A DNA stretch of 64,000 nt from Hyphomicrobium sp. ghe19 (GCF_902712875.1 NZ_LR743509.1:4044001-4108000), one strand, 5' to 3'. Numbered from the stretch's first letter, positions 18,321 through 28,417 are shown. Translations and numbers: made by a program. The notes: generated by a model from the letters alone, not told the origin.

Positions 18321-19568
18321 ATGAGCAAAGCTTCGAGCGTTTCGCCGTTCGCCCCTAAAAAACTCGCCAAATTGCCGAGTATCGAAGGCGTTGCCTTTGC
18401 GACCGCTGAAGCCGGTATTCGTTATAAAAACCGCACCGATCTGTTGCTCGCCGTGCTCGACGAAGGGACGGCGGTTGCAGGCGTTCTCACGCAATCGAAA
18501 ACCGCATCCGCCCCAGTGCTCGCCTGCCGGAAGCACCTGAAAAAAGGTGCGGCGCGGGCGCTTGTGGTCAATTCCGGCAATGCCAACGCATTCACGGGGA
18601 AAAAGGGCAGCGAGGCGGTCGACGTCACGGTTGCGCACGCCATCGAAGCCGTGGGGTGCAAACCGCACGAAGTGTTCGTCGCTTCGACCGGCGTCATCGG
18701 CGAACCGCTCGACGCGGAGAAGTTCGCGCATCTTCTCGGTGACCTCGCCAAGCAGGCCGAGCCCGACGCTTTCGAAAAGGCGGCGCGGGCGATCATGACC
18801 ACCGATACCTTCCCGAAGCTCGCGACGCGGACCGCGCTGATCGGGGACACCGAGGTCACCATCAACGGTTTCTGCAAGGGCGCGGGGATGATCGCGCCCG
18901 ATATGGCAACGATGCTGTGCTTCATCTTCACGGACGCCGCGATCTCGTCCGATGCGCTGCAAGAGCTGCTGGCCGAGCACGCCGCGACCACGTTCAACTG
19001 CATGACCGTCGATGGAGACACGTCGACCAGCGATACTTGCCTGATGTTTGCGACCGGTAAGGCGGAAGCTCGCGGGCAAAAGCTCATCACGAAGGCCAAG
19101 TCGAAGAAGCTCCAGGCATTCTCGGAGGCACTTTACGACTTGATGCGCGATCTCGCGATCCAGGTCGCGAAGGACGGCGAGGGACTTACAAAGTTCGTGA
19201 CGTTCGAGGTCGGCGGCGCCAAATCATGGCACGCGGCGCGGGCGATCGCGCTCTCCTGCGCCAATTCACCCATTCTCAAGACCGCAATTGCCGGAGAAGA
19301 TCCGAACTGGGGCCGGGTCGTGATGGCCGTCGGCAAGTCCGGCGAAGCCGCTGACCGCGACAGGCTCGCGATCTGGTTCGGTCCCCATTGCGTTGCGCGC
19401 GACGGGGAGCGCGCCGCGGATTACGACGAGAAGACCGTCGCCGCTTATATGAAGAACTCCGAGATCGTCATTCGCGTCGACGTCGGGGTTGGCAAGTCGG
19501 GAGCGCGGGTCTGGACCTGCGACCTCACGCACGAATACGTATCGATCAATGCCGATTACCGGAGCTGA
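18321..19568 (+). CDS. argJ: Bifunctional ornithine acetyltransferase / N-acetylglutamate synthase
   Basis: 415 residues, normal for ArgJ, which recycles the acetyl group from N-acetylornithine to glutamate in arginine synthesis. The autocleavage site is intact: [15 protein letters not shown], with Thr197 as the nucleophile that becomes the N-terminus of the beta chain. The N-terminal [10 protein letters not shown] and the C-terminal EDPNWGRV and [13 protein letters not shown] are family hallmarks. Whether it also uses acetyl-CoA (truly bifunctional) cannot be told from sequence. The next gene starts 14 bp downstream. Confidence 0.97.
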   Translation: MSKASSVSPFAPKKLAKLPSIEGVAFATAEAGIRYKNRTDLLLAVLDEGTAVAGVLTQSKTASAPVLACRKHLKKGAARALVVNSGNANAFTGKKGSEAVDVTVAHAIEAVGCKPHEVFVASTGVIGEPLDAEKFAHLLGDLAKQAEPDAFEKAARAIMTTDTFPKLATRTALIGDTEVTINGFCKGAGMIAPDMATMLCFIFTDAAISSDALQELLAEHAATTFNCMTVDGDTSTSDTCLMFATGKAEARGQKLITKAKSKKLQAFSEALYDLMRDLAIQVAKDGEGLTKFVTFEVGGAKSWHAARAIALSCANSPILKTAIAGEDPNWGRVVMAVGKSGEAADRDRLAIWFGPHCVARDGERAADYDEKTVAAYMKNSEIVIRVDVGVGKSGARVWTCDLTHEYVSINADYRS

Positions 19569-19582
19569 AAAGCTGAGAGCCA

Positions 19583-20242
19583 ATGGATAAGGCGTTCTGG
19601 AACGAGCGCTGGCAGCGCCGCGAGATCGGGTTTCATCAGCAGCGAATCCATTCGCAGCTTTTGCGCTTCTGGCCGAAACTTGGATTGCCCCAAGAAACCG
19701 CCGTTTTCGTGCCGCTGGCAGGCAAGAGTCGCGACATGGTCTGGCTCGCGACGCAGGGGCATCGCGTCATCGGGGTCGAGCTGTCGAACGTTGCGGTCCG
19801 CGAATTTTTCGACGAAGGCGGCCAAGTGCCTAAACGCTCTTGGGCCGGCGCGTTCGAGATTTCGTCCGCCGGGCCCTTCGAACTTTATTGCGGCGATTTT
19901 TTCGAACTCGATGCGGATGTCCTGAAGGACGTCGTGGCGGTTTATGACCGCGCCGCGCTGATCGCGCTGCCGCCTGGAATGCGCGCCTATTACGCCGAGA
20001 CGCTCACTCGGATCGTGCCGCGTGAAGCCATCATTTTCCTCATCGCGATCGATTATCCCGAGGGTGAGATTTCCGGGCCGCCATTTCCAGTTTCGCGTGA
20101 CGAGGTTCACCGTCTTTATGGAGATACGTTCGAGATCGAAGTGCTCGAGACGCGCGATGGCCTCGCCGACAGCGACAACCTAAAAAAGCGCGGCGTTACT
20201 CGCCTCGACGAAACCGTCTACCTGCTGAGGCGGCGCGCATGA
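19583..20242 (+). CDS. tpm: Thiopurine S-methyltransferase family protein
   Basis: 219 residues. The start MDKAFWNERWQRREIGFHQ and the SAM-binding FVPLAGKSRDMVWLA and GVELSNVAVREFF are diagnostic of bacterial TPMT. Homologs in other bacteria methylate thiopurines, selenite/selenocysteine or tellurite; the physiological substrate here is unknown. The stop overlaps the start of mutT (ATGA at 20239), so the pair is translationally coupled. Confidence 0.93.
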   Translation: MDKAFWNERWQRREIGFHQQRIHSQLLRFWPKLGLPQETAVFVPLAGKSRDMVWLATQGHRVIGVELSNVAVREFFDEGGQVPKRSWAGAFEISSAGPFELYCGDFFELDADVLKDVVAVYDRAALIALPPGMRAYYAETLTRIVPREAIIFLIAIDYPEGEISGPPFPVSRDEVHRLYGDTFEIEVLETRDGLADSDNLKKRGVTRLDETVYLLRRRA

Positions 20243-20661
20243 AGCCATTGCTTCTCGTTGCGGCCGTCGCACTCATCGACGACGACAAACGCGTGCTGAT
20301 CGCCCAGCGCCCGACGGGAAAGTCCATGGCCGGCCTTTGGGAGTTTCCCGGCGGCAAAGTGGAGCCGGGTGAGACGCCTGAGGACGCGCTTTGCCGCGAA
20401 ATCAAGGAAGAACTCGATATCGAGCTTTGCCGGACGTGCCTCGCGCCATTCAACTTCGCGAGCCATGCGTACGAGAATTTCCACCTTCTGATGCCGCTGT
20501 ACCTCTGCCGCACCTGGGAGGGAGAGATCGCGCCGCGAGAAGGCCAGACCGTGAAGTGGGTCAGGGCGCTGGATCTCAACCGCTATCCGATGCCACCAGC
20601 GGACGAGCCGCTCATTCCGTGGCTCAGAGATCTTTTGAGCGGGGCTTCAGCACATCTTTGA
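20239..20661 (+). CDS. mutT: 8-oxo-dGTP diphosphatase (MutT, Nudix)
   Basis: 140 residues. The Nudix box is complete (GGKVEPGET followed by REIKEELDIEL), and the WEFPGGK approach and the C-terminal LIPWLRDLL fit MutT. It removes oxidised dGTP from the nucleotide pool. It overlaps tpm by 4 bp at its start, and its last 38 bp overlap the 3' end of the convergent methyltransferase gene. Confidence 0.93.
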   Translation: MKPLLLVAAVALIDDDKRVLIAQRPTGKSMAGLWEFPGGKVEPGETPEDALCREIKEELDIELCRTCLAPFNFASHAYENFHLLMPLYLCRTWEGEIAPREGQTVKWVRALDLNRYPMPPADEPLIPWLRDLLSGASAHL

Positions 20662-21520
20662 GACTGACTTCGGCTGATCCCGGCCGCAGCGGTTTCTGCT
20701 GGCTTTCGTGGGGCACCCAACCCGTTAGCGTGACGATTTCGAACGTCGCCGGGACGCGACCGCCAGGAAGCCCGAAACGTTCCTGATAGATTTGCGCTGC
20801 CCGTAACAGCAGGGTGCGCGTCACCGGCGTGCGGCGGCGCTCCGTCAGGGCGTTGCTCGCCGCCATCGCCTTGATCTCCTGCATCAAGGCGAGAGGCGAG
20901 GCATAGGTGACCTCGACGAGGTCGCTATCGGCGACCGGCAGCGCGAAGCCCGCGCGCTGGAGAAGCCCGCCAAGCTCGCGGACGTCGGCGAATGGCGCGA
21001 CGCGCGGAGAGGCGCCGCCGAGGACTTCATCCTCAGCGAGAATCCAGGCCTCGCGCAGCTCTTTCAGCGTTTCGCCGCCAAGAAGCGCACCGAGAAAAAG
21101 CCCGTCGGGCTTCAGTGCGCGATTGATCTGGATGAGAGCGCCGGGAAGATCGTTGACGAGATGGAGCGCCAGACCGGACACCACGAGATCAAAGCTCGCC
21201 GCCGCGAACGGCAGTGCTTCCTCGTCTGCCACGACCTTCAAGCCGCGTGCGCGCATCAGGCTCGCGAGAGACGATTCCACATCGATGATCGTGCCGATCG
21301 CCGGAAGTGTCCGGAGCCGTTCGGCCACGAGGCCGTTATAAGCACCGAGACTGACGGCAAGGGGAAAATCCCGGCGCACGAGTGAGAGGCGTTCGGCGAA
21401 ATCGTCCGCCACGCGCTCCAGCAGAAAATCGGGAAGGTTCGCGCCGCCGGTCGCCTTGGCGATGCGATCACGGCGCATTCTCATAAATTTGCGGTCGAAA
21501 ATCTGCGGTGCGCCCGGCAT
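20624..21520 (-). CDS. SAM-dependent methyltransferase-fold protein, NDUFAF5/BioC-like
   Basis: 298 residues from the ATG at 21520. The opening IFDRKFMRMRRDRIA and the core VSLGAYNGLVAERL (a SAM site with an unusual loop), then FDLVVSGLALHLVNDLPGAL, match the alphaproteobacterial relatives of human NDUFAF5, a complex I assembly factor that hydroxylates an Arg of NDUFS7. It also resembles BioC, but it lies outside the bio operon and is more like NDUFAF5. The frame continues upstream to 21850, but that part is antisense to comF and arginine-rich, so it is not included. Confidence 0.82.
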   Translation of the reverse strand: MPGAPQIFDRKFMRMRRDRIAKATGGANLPDFLLERVADDFAERLSLVRRDFPLAVSLGAYNGLVAERLRTLPAIGTIIDVESSLASLMRARGLKVVADEEALPFAAASFDLVVSGLALHLVNDLPGALIQINRALKPDGLFLGALLGGETLKELREAWILAEDEVLGGASPRVAPFADVRELGGLLQRAGFALPVADSDLVEVTYASPLALMQEIKAMAASNALTERRRTPVTRTLLLRAAQIYQERFGLPGGRVPATFEIVTLTGWVPHESQQKPLRPGSAEVSLKDVLKPRSKDL

Positions 21521-21640
21521 CGCTTGTCTTTCTCGTAAGTTGAATTCGGCTCGTAGCTGATCGGTGCCGACAGCCGAGACCCTGCAAGGGCTGGCGTCGA
21601 AGCTCTCGCTGGCGTTAGCGCGTTGCGCTAGTGTTGTGCA

Positions 21641-22468
21641 ATGTCGAACAATAACATGGTTGCGGAAGACAATATGGGGGATAGCCCGAGCGGCAGCTCG
21701 GGCATGCCCTCGCGACTTCGTCCTTTCCGCGGGCTTCGGCTCTCTCGGCTTCGGCGGGCAGCCCTCGATCTGTTGCTGCCTCCGGTCTGCCTCGGCTGCC
21801 GGATCCGGATCATGGACCACGATTCCCTCTGCCCGTCCTGCTGGAGCCAAATCAATTTCGTGCGCCCACCCGTGTGCGACAGGCTCGGATTGCCGCTCGC
21901 CATCGATACCGGTGGCCTCACGGTCTCAGCGGCCGCGCTCGCGAACCCGCCGGACTATGATCGCGCCCGGGCAGTGGCCAGCTTCGGCGGGCTCCTGCAG
22001 GTGCTCATTCACGGGTTCAAATTTCACGACAATCATAACGTCCGGCGGCTCTTCGGTCGGTGGATGGCGGACGCGGGGCGCGAGGTGCTTGCCGAAGCCG
22101 ACCTTCTGGTGCCGGTGCCGCTCGCGCGCTGGCGGCTGCTGGGACGGCGATTTAACCAAGCGCAAATTCTGGCAGCGGAGGCTGGGCGGCGAACCGGCAA
22201 GCCCGTCAATCCGTTCGCGCTCGTCCGAATCCGTTCGACGCCACATCAAATCGGCCTCACCCGGGCTCAGCGAAGCCGGAATGTGGCGGGTGTCTTCCGC
22301 GTGCCAGCCCGGGAATTGCCGAATATCTCAGGAAAAGCCATAGTTTTGGTCGACGATGTCATCACGAGCGGTGCAACGGCATCGGCCGCGGCCCGGGCCT
22401 TGAAACAGGCGGGCGCTCGCAAAGTCGACGTGCTCGCACTTGCGATAGTTTCAGAACGTTATTCCTGA
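21641..22468 (+). CDS. ComF family phosphoribosyltransferase-like protein
   Basis: 275 residues. After a 45-residue polar N-terminus comes the ComF double zinc motif (PPVCLGCRIRI ... CPSCW) and a C-terminal PRTase domain with the PRPP loop IVLVDDVITSGATASAA and the LVPVPLARWRLLGRRFNQA segment. Family members are needed for DNA uptake in naturally competent bacteria but are also widespread in others, where their role is unclear. It is divergent from the methyltransferase gene. Confidence 0.92.
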   Translation: MSNNNMVAEDNMGDSPSGSSGMPSRLRPFRGLRLSRLRRAALDLLLPPVCLGCRIRIMDHDSLCPSCWSQINFVRPPVCDRLGLPLAIDTGGLTVSAAALANPPDYDRARAVASFGGLLQVLIHGFKFHDNHNVRRLFGRWMADAGREVLAEADLLVPVPLARWRLLGRRFNQAQILAAEAGRRTGKPVNPFALVRIRSTPHQIGLTRAQRSRNVAGVFRVPARELPNISGKAIVLVDDVITSGATASAAARALKQAGARKVDVLALAIVSERYS

Positions 22469-22595
22469 GGCTGCAAAGGGCGTGGCAAAGCCGCGGCACA
22501 GCGGCGCAAATCAGCGATGCAAGGTTGCATGACCTCGGGAACGGTTTAGTTTTGATTCGAACTTTTCGTATGGCGTGTTGAGAGGCGCCGAAGAA

Positions 22596-22856
22596 ATGCA
22601 GAAGGTGACGGTCTACACTGCTGGCAACTGCTGCTACTGCCATATGGCCAAAGACCTATTGCGGCGCAAAGGTGCCGCGTTCGAGGAAATCGACCTGTCG
22701 GGCCGCAACGATTTGCGTGCTGACCTTACGTTGCGCGCGGGCGGCCGAAGAACAGTTCCTCAAATCTGGATCGGGGATGTACACGTGGGTGGCTGCGACG
22801 ACCTTTTCGACCTCGAGCGCAGCGGACGCCTCGATACACTTTTGACCGCAGCCTGA
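22596..22856 (+). CDS. grxC: Glutaredoxin 3-type protein with CCYC active site
   Basis: 86 residues. The thioredoxin-fold glutaredoxin pattern is clear: active site at 12-15, TVPQIWI (cis-Pro) and the GSH-binding GGCDDLFDLE. The active site is C12-C13-Y14-C15 where nearly all dithiol glutaredoxins have CPYC, so the helix-capping proline is replaced by a third cysteine. The ATG at 22596 is preferred over an upstream GTG at 22575. It is followed within 2 bp by the amidase gene and then the DUF1178 gene, the order seen in other alphaproteobacteria. Confidence 0.92.
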   Translation: MQKVTVYTAGNCCYCHMAKDLLRRKGAAFEEIDLSGRNDLRADLTLRAGGRRTVPQIWIGDVHVGGCDDLFDLERSGRLDTLLTAA

Positions 22857-22858
22857 TC

Positions 22859-23734
22859 ATGTCCTCACGATCCAAAACCGCATTTCGCGCCGCTCTCGTA
22901 CAAATGCGAGCCGGGCGCAGCGTCGAACGCAACGTTGCCGACGCGGTGTCGCTCATCAACGAAGCGGCGGACCGCGGAGCAGAGTACGTTCAGACGCCGG
23001 AATGCACGACCTTGATGGAACTCGATCAGGCACGTCTCATGGCCGAGACGAAGCCCGAGGACGGCAACGTCGCGCTCGCGGCATTTACCGATGCCGCCCG
23101 CAAGCGCAAGATCTGGCTGCACATCGGATCGATGGCCGTGAAGGTCGGCGAGGGGCGTCTCGCCAATCGCACGTACGTCATTGCTCCCGATGGCGCGATC
23201 GCCGCGCGATATGATAAGATCCATATGTTCGATGTCGATCTCGGCGGCGGCGAGTCCTACAGCGAAAGCGTGAACTATCAGGCCGGCCCGAGCGCAATTA
23301 TCGCGGAGCTTCCGTGGGGCCGTCTTGGCCTGACCATTTGCTACGATTTGCGCTTTCCCGCTCTCCATCGGGCGCTGGCAAAGGCCGGAGCTAAATTCAT
23401 CACCGCACCGGCAGCGTTCACGCGGACGACGGGCGAAGCGCATTGGCACACACTGCTCAAGGCGCGCGCCATCGAGACCGGCGCATATATTCTGGCGGCG
23501 GATCAGGGTGGCCGACACGAAAACGGCCGAGAGACGTTCGGCCATAGCCTCATCATCTCGCCCTGGGGCGAGGTTCTGGCGGAGGCAGGCGTTGATCCCG
23601 AGGTCGTCCTCGCCGACATAGATGGGGCCTACGTCGACCAGGTGCGGCGGAAGATTCCGTCGCTAACGCACGACCGCGATTTCGATGTCGTGGTCGCCAA
23701 CTCGAAGGCGCCGTCACTGGTGCACGGATCGTGA
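22859..23734 (+). CDS. Carbon-nitrogen hydrolase (nitrilase superfamily, Nit-type amidase)
   Basis: 291 residues. The Glu-Lys-Cys triad is visible: E in QTPECTTLM, K in RYDKIHMFDVDL and C in LTICYDLRFP. The sequence is closest to the Nit1/Nit2 branch, whose members hydrolyse deaminated glutathione or alpha-ketoglutaramate. A deaminated-glutathione repair role would fit the glutaredoxin gene 2 bp upstream, but this is inference. Its stop overlaps the GTG start of the next gene. Confidence 0.9.
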   Translation: MSSRSKTAFRAALVQMRAGRSVERNVADAVSLINEAADRGAEYVQTPECTTLMELDQARLMAETKPEDGNVALAAFTDAARKRKIWLHIGSMAVKVGEGRLANRTYVIAPDGAIAARYDKIHMFDVDLGGGESYSESVNYQAGPSAIIAELPWGRLGLTICYDLRFPALHRALAKAGAKFITAPAAFTRTTGEAHWHTLLKARAIETGAYILAADQGGRHENGRETFGHSLIISPWGEVLAEAGVDPEVVLADIDGAYVDQVRRKIPSLTHDRDFDVVVANSKAPSLVHGS

Positions 23735-24183
23735 TCAAGTATCGTCTTGAATGTTCGTCGGGACATGAATTCGAAAGCTGGTTCCGCGCGAGCGCCGATT
23801 TCGACTCCCAATTGCTCGCGGGAGAAATCGCCTGCCCGCTTTGCGGCTCGATCGACATCGCGAAGCAGCCGATGGCGCCCTCAATCGTGACGAAGGCGGC
23901 CGTCGCGTCGCGGTTCACCGGTCCCGCCCCGAAACAGAGCGGGGCGATGCAGACCGGGGATGCGAAGGCTGCACTCGAAGCACTGCGCGCCATCAAGAAG
24001 ACCGTCTTCGAGAACTCTGAAGACGTCGGATCGCGTTTCGCGGACGAAGCGCGCAAAATGCATTTCGGCGAAATCGAAGAGCGGCACATTCGCGGAAGCT
24101 CGACCCTTGAAGAGGCGCGCGAGCTCGTCAACGATGGCGTGCCGTTCGGCATCCTCCCCGCCCTTCCCGAGGATCTTAACTAA
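23731..24183 (+). CDS. DUF1178 family protein
   Basis: 150 residues. MIKYRLECSSGHEFESWFRAS and the CPLCGS pair suggest a small zinc-ribbon N-terminus (C8 with the CxxC at about 35-38), followed by a helical C-terminal part with RGSSTLEEARELVNDGVPFG. DUF1178 has no known function. The GTG start at 23731 overlaps the amidase stop (GTGA). The conserved grx-amidase-DUF1178 order suggests a linked role. Confidence 0.88.
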   Translation: MIKYRLECSSGHEFESWFRASADFDSQLLAGEIACPLCGSIDIAKQPMAPSIVTKAAVASRFTGPAPKQSGAMQTGDAKAALEALRAIKKTVFENSEDVGSRFADEARKMHFGEIEERHIRGSSTLEEARELVNDGVPFGILPALPEDLN

Positions 24184-24329
24184 AGCTCGAGGGAAAGCCC
24201 CCGATTGCCGTTTTCAGTGGGCCTCACGAGCTCAGAGAGGCATTTTGGCGGTTGCGAGCCGGGGTGGAAGCGGTGCAAACATCTTCTCCGGATCGGGGCG
24301 GTGTCCGCCCCCGCGGAGATCGCACCTGA

Positions 24330-25400
24330 ATGACCTCACCCGTTACCCGTCTCGATGCCTCTGCCCGTACAGGAAGCCGCGGAGGCCCGGCAATCCGCCA
24401 TGACTGGACGGGCGCCGAAGCTCTGGCGCTCTACGAGCTTCCGCTCATGGATTTGCTATTTCGCGCCCAAAGCGTGCATCGGACGTCTTTCGACCCGAAC
24501 AAAGTTCAGATGAGCCGTCTCCTGTCGATCAAGACCGGCGGCTGCGCGGAAGACTGCGGCTACTGCAGCCAGTCCGCTCACCACAAGACCGGCCTCAAGG
24601 CATCGAAGCTGATGGAGGTCGAGCGCGTCCTCTCCGAGGCCCGGAAAGCAAAGGCCGCCGGCGCGACGCGCTATTGCATGGGCGCCGCATGGCGCAGCCC
24701 CAAAGCGCGCGACATGGACGTCGTCGTCGCAATGGTTGAAGGCGTCAAAGCGCTCGGCATGGAAACGTGCATGACGCTCGGCATGCTCTCGGACGACGAT
24801 ATCGTCAAGCTGCGCGACGCCGGGCTCGATTATTACAATCACAACGTCGATACGTCCGAGGCCTACTACGACAAGGTCATCACCACGCGGACGTACGCGG
24901 ACCGGCTGGATACGCTGGCGCGCGTTCGCGATGCGGGCATGAAGGTTTGCTCGGGCGGCATCGTCGGCATGGGCGAAGAGCGGCAAGATCGCGTCGACAT
25001 GCTCGTGACGCTCGCCAATCTCGAAGAGCATCCGGAGAGCGTGCCGATCAATATGCTGATCGCCATTCCCGGAACGCCTCTCGGAGACACCGAGCGGATC
25101 GACCCAATCGATTTCGTCCGCACCATCGCGGTCGCCCGCATCATGATGCCGAAGTCGTTCGTGCGTCTCTCGGCGGGACGCACAGAAATGAGCGACGAGA
25201 TGCAGGCGCTTTGCTTCTTTGCAGGCGCCAATTCGATCTTCGTCGGCGATACGCTGCTGACGGCGGACAATCCGGGCGAGGACAAGGACAGCAAGCTTTT
25301 TGCGAAACTCGGCCTGTCGGCGCTCGACATCGAAATTGCCGATCCTCACGAGGCGGAGCTAGCATCCACTGCGGTTCAACGGGATGCCCGGCAATCATGA
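24330..25400 (+). CDS. bioB: Biotin synthase
   Basis: 356 residues. The radical-SAM cluster cysteines are C72, C76 and C79 ([14 protein letters not shown]). Other BioB marks are [16 protein letters not shown] and the Arg of [11 protein letters not shown], which ligates the [2Fe-2S] sulfur donor. It converts dethiobiotin to biotin. It has a 35-residue hydrophilic extension before the core. First gene of the operon; the 146-bp upstream region shows no BioR-type operator that I could recognise. Confidence 0.97.
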   Translation: MTSPVTRLDASARTGSRGGPAIRHDWTGAEALALYELPLMDLLFRAQSVHRTSFDPNKVQMSRLLSIKTGGCAEDCGYCSQSAHHKTGLKASKLMEVERVLSEARKAKAAGATRYCMGAAWRSPKARDMDVVVAMVEGVKALGMETCMTLGMLSDDDIVKLRDAGLDYYNHNVDTSEAYYDKVITTRTYADRLDTLARVRDAGMKVCSGGIVGMGEERQDRVDMLVTLANLEEHPESVPINMLIAIPGTPLGDTERIDPIDFVRTIAVARIMMPKSFVRLSAGRTEMSDEMQALCFFAGANSIFVGDTLLTADNPGEDKDSKLFAKLGLSALDIEIADPHEAELASTAVQRDARQS

Positions 25401-26517
25401 GCGTGCGCTCGACGCGCTCCTCCGCCGCGGGCGTTTGAGGACGCTCGAAACGGCGCACGGCATCGATTTCACATCGAACGATTATCTTGGGCTCGCGCAA
25501 TCGCGCGAGCTGGCGCAGGCGGTCGAGCAGGCGATTGCGCGCGGCGTACCGGTGGGCGCCGGCGGCTCACGTCTTTTGCGCGGCAATCACGAAGAACACG
25601 AGGCGTTGGAGAGGCAAGCCGCGAGCTTTTTCGGCGGCGAGACGGCGTTGTTCTTTGGCGGCGGCTTCATCGCCAATTCGGCTCTGCTCTCGACGTTGCC
25701 ATCGCGAGGCGACCTGATCATTTACGACGAGTTCATTCATGCAAGCGCTCACGACGGCATGCGCTTGTCGAAGGCGAACTCAGTCGCGGTTCGTCATAAC
25801 GATGCGCAAGCCTTCGAGGATAGCATCGCGGCTTGGCGGCGGGACGGCGGGACGGGGCAGCCGTGGATCGTCATCGAAAGCCTGTACAGCATGGACGGCG
25901 ACCGGGCGCCGATCCGGGATCTCTTCGACGTCGCGCGGCGCCACGACGCGATGCTCATCATCGACGAAGCGCACGCGACCGGCGTCTTCGGCGCGAGCGG
26001 CCGCGGACTTGCAGCCGATCTCGAAGGCAACGACAATGTCATTAGTTTGCATACGTGCGGCAAGGCGCTTGGCGCCATGGGCGCGCTTGTCATTGGGCCG
26101 CGCGTCATTCGCGATTTTCTCGTCAATCGCGGACGGCCGTTCATTTACGCAACCGCTCCGTCACCGTTGATTGCGGCGACAGTGCGCGCGGCGCTCGCGA
26201 TCTGTGAGACGCAGCCGGAACGGCGGGAGCGTCTCATGAGCCTCATCGCGCATGCGGAACGGGAACTCACGGCGAAGACGCGCTTTACTCCTTCCGGTTC
26301 ACAAATACTGCCGCTGATCGTCGGCGGCGATGTCCCTGCGGTAGCGCTTGCGAAATCGATGCAGAGCCGCGGCTACGATATACGCGCTATCCGTCCGCCG
26401 ACGGTGCCGGAAGGCACGTCCCGGCTGCGCCTCACGATCACGCTCAACGTGGATGAAATCGCAATCACACGGCTCGTCGACGATATCGCTGCGGCCGAAG
26501 CGGAGACCGCGGCATGA
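25384..26517 (+). CDS. bioF: 8-amino-7-oxononanoate synthase
   Basis: 377 residues, PLP-dependent. [29 protein letters not shown], the aspartate of [12 protein letters not shown] and the PLP lysine of [11 protein letters not shown] are all present. It condenses pimeloyl-ACP (or -CoA) with alanine. It overlaps bioB by 17 bp and bioD by 4 bp. Confidence 0.96.
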   Translation: MPGNHERALDALLRRGRLRTLETAHGIDFTSNDYLGLAQSRELAQAVEQAIARGVPVGAGGSRLLRGNHEEHEALERQAASFFGGETALFFGGGFIANSALLSTLPSRGDLIIYDEFIHASAHDGMRLSKANSVAVRHNDAQAFEDSIAAWRRDGGTGQPWIVIESLYSMDGDRAPIRDLFDVARRHDAMLIIDEAHATGVFGASGRGLAADLEGNDNVISLHTCGKALGAMGALVIGPRVIRDFLVNRGRPFIYATAPSPLIAATVRAALAICETQPERRERLMSLIAHAERELTAKTRFTPSGSQILPLIVGGDVPAVALAKSMQSRGYDIRAIRPPTVPEGTSRLRLTITLNVDEIAITRLVDDIAAAEAETAA

Positions 26518-27161
26518 CCATTCGTATCGTCGTTGCCGGCACCGGGACGGATATCGGCAAAACCGTTTTCGCCGCCGCGCTCACGGAGGCGCTCGACGGA
26601 TATTATTGGAAGCCGGTGCAAGCGGGACTTGCTGGCGACACCGATGCCGAGACCGTCAATCGGCTGACGACGTTGGCAGAGTCACGAATTCTCCCTGAGA
26701 GATACCGGCTGAATACGCCGGCATCACCGCATTTTGCCGCCGAGATCGACGGCGTCGAGATCGATTCCAAAAAGCTTTCGCCATTCGGGCTGCCGACGCC
26801 GCTGGTGGTCGAGACGGCCGGCGGCCTCATGGTGCCTCTGACGCGGCGCTTGTTGCAGATCGACCTGCTGGCGCAATGGCGACTGCCTGTCATTCTTTGC
26901 GCTTCGACACAGCTTGGAACGATCAACCACTCGCTGCTTTCCATCGAAGCCTTGAAGCGCCGCGCCATTCCAATCCTCGGCGTTGCTTTCATTGGCGACG
27001 AAAATGCCGATAGCGAGCGTACGATCATTACGTTCGGGGCCGTGAGGCGGCTCGGCCGTCTACCGCGCATCGACAATCTCAATGCTGATACTTTGCAGGC
27101 GGCATTCGCCGAGAATTTCGCGGTTGCGGACGTTCTCGATATCGGGGCCGTCGGCCCATGA
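26514..27161 (+). CDS. bioD: Dethiobiotin synthetase
   Basis: 215 residues. The P-loop GTGTDIGKTVFAAAL is at about 9-23, with KPVQAGL, the acidic ETAGGLMVPL loop and the base-binding STQLGTINH region. It carboxylates diaminopelargonate with ATP and CO2 to close the ureido ring. It overlaps bioF and bioA by 4 bp each (ATGA junctions). Confidence 0.95.
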   Translation: MTIRIVVAGTGTDIGKTVFAAALTEALDGYYWKPVQAGLAGDTDAETVNRLTTLAESRILPERYRLNTPASPHFAAEIDGVEIDSKKLSPFGLPTPLVVETAGGLMVPLTRRLLQIDLLAQWRLPVILCASTQLGTINHSLLSIEALKRRAIPILGVAFIGDENADSERTIITFGAVRRLGRLPRIDNLNADTLQAAFAENFAVADVLDIGAVGP

Positions 27162-28417
27162 CGTCCTCCGCCATCTGGCATCCGTTTACGCAGCATGCGC
27201 TCGAGCCATCCATGGCTCGCATCGCCCGGGCTGAAGGCGCGTGGCTCGAAACCCCTGCGGGGAAGCGCATTTTCGACGGCGTCTCTTCTTGGTGGGTCAT
27301 CACGCACGGGCACGGACATCCGAAGATCATCGAAGCCATTCGTGCGCAAGCCGAGTTGCTTGACCAGGTCATCTTCGCCGGCTTCACGCATGAGCCTGCG
27401 GAAGCGGTTGCTGCAGGTCTGTTGAAGATCGTGCCGCAAGGTTTGCGCCACGTGTTCTTTTCCGACAGCGGTTCGACGTCCGTCGAGGTCGCGCTCAAAA
27501 TGGCGCTCGGATATTGGAAGAATGCGGGCAAGCGCCGTACGCGCATTCTCGCGCTGGAAGATGCCTATCATGGCGACACCATCGGCACGATGTCGGCTGG
27601 GGCTCGCGGCGTTTTCAACGCGGCTTATGAGCCGCTGCTGTTTGAAGTGGGCCGCATACCGCTCCCAAAGCCGCATCATGCGCAGCCGACGTTCGACGCA
27701 CTCGAAATCGCCTGCCGGAAAGGGGACGTCGCCGCGTTCATTTGCGAGCCGCTGATCCTCGGCGCCGGCGGCATGCTGATGTACGACGCGGACGCGCTCA
27801 AGGAGATGCACCGGATCTGCAAGGCGCACGACGTGCTCTTCATTGCGGACGAGGTGATGACCGGCTTCGGCAGAACGGGAACCGTGTTTGCCTGCGAGCA
27901 GGCGGGGATTTCGCCTGACATCCTCTGCATCGCCAAAGGCCTTACCGGCGGGTCCATACCGCTCGCGGTTACAATGTGCAGCGCGTCGATATACGACGCC
28001 CATCTCTCGAAAGACCGTTCGCGGACATTCTTTCACTCAAGCTCGTACACGGCCAATCCGATCGCCTGCGCGGCGGCGGCGGCCAACCTCGATGTGTGGC
28101 GGACAGAGCCGGTCATCGAGCGGATTTTGACGCTGACGGCAAACCAGGCCCTGTGTCTCAAAGACTTGGAAGCGGACCCGCGCTTCTTGAACCTCCGGCA
28201 GCTTGGTACAATCACGGCCTTCGAGCTTGCCAATGCTCAACAAGGCTATCTTGCCGACATTACTCTCGCGATGCGCGCGCGCCTTCTCGAACGCGGCGTG
28301 CTTCTCCGGCCTTTGGGATCGACCGTTTACGTGATGCCGCCCTATTGCACGACCAAGGATGAACTGAAATTCGTCTATCGGAATCTCGTCGAGACCGTCG
28401 ATGAGGTGCTCTCGTGA
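27158..28417 (+). CDS. bioA: Adenosylmethionine-8-amino-7-oxononanoate aminotransferase
   Basis: 419 residues, class III aminotransferase. IWHPFTQH at the N-terminus and SSWWVITHGHGHP are BioA-specific. FSDSGSTSVEVALKMA, the PLP aspartate in FIADEVMTGFGRTG and the lysine in CIAKGLTGGSIPL are present. It converts KAPA to DAPA using SAM as amino donor. It overlaps bioD and bioZ by 4 bp each. Confidence 0.97.
   Translation: MTSSAIWHPFTQHALEPSMARIARAEGAWLETPAGKRIFDGVSSWWVITHGHGHPKIIEAIRAQAELLDQVIFAGFTHEPAEAVAAGLLKIVPQGLRHVFFSDSGSTSVEVALKMALGYWKNAGKRRTRILALEDAYHGDTIGTMSAGARGVFNAAYEPLLFEVGRIPLPKPHHAQPTFDALEIACRKGDVAAFICEPLILGAGGMLMYDADALKEMHRICKAHDVLFIADEVMTGFGRTGTVFACEQAGISPDILCIAKGLTGGSIPLAVTMCSASIYDAHLSKDRSRTFFHSSSYTANPIACAAAAANLDVWRTEPVIERILTLTANQALCLKDLEADPRFLNLRQLGTITAFELANAQQGYLADITLAMRARLLERGVLLRPLGSTVYVMPPYCTTKDELKFVYRNLVETVDEVLS

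Noticed and set aside
20624..21850. Longer 408-codon form of the methyltransferase
   Set aside because: The extra 110 residues are antisense to comF and Arg-rich; ATG 21520 gives the family's normal N-terminus.
26603..28036. 477-codon open frame on the minus strand
   Set aside because: Antisense to bioD and bioA, both of which are unmistakable.
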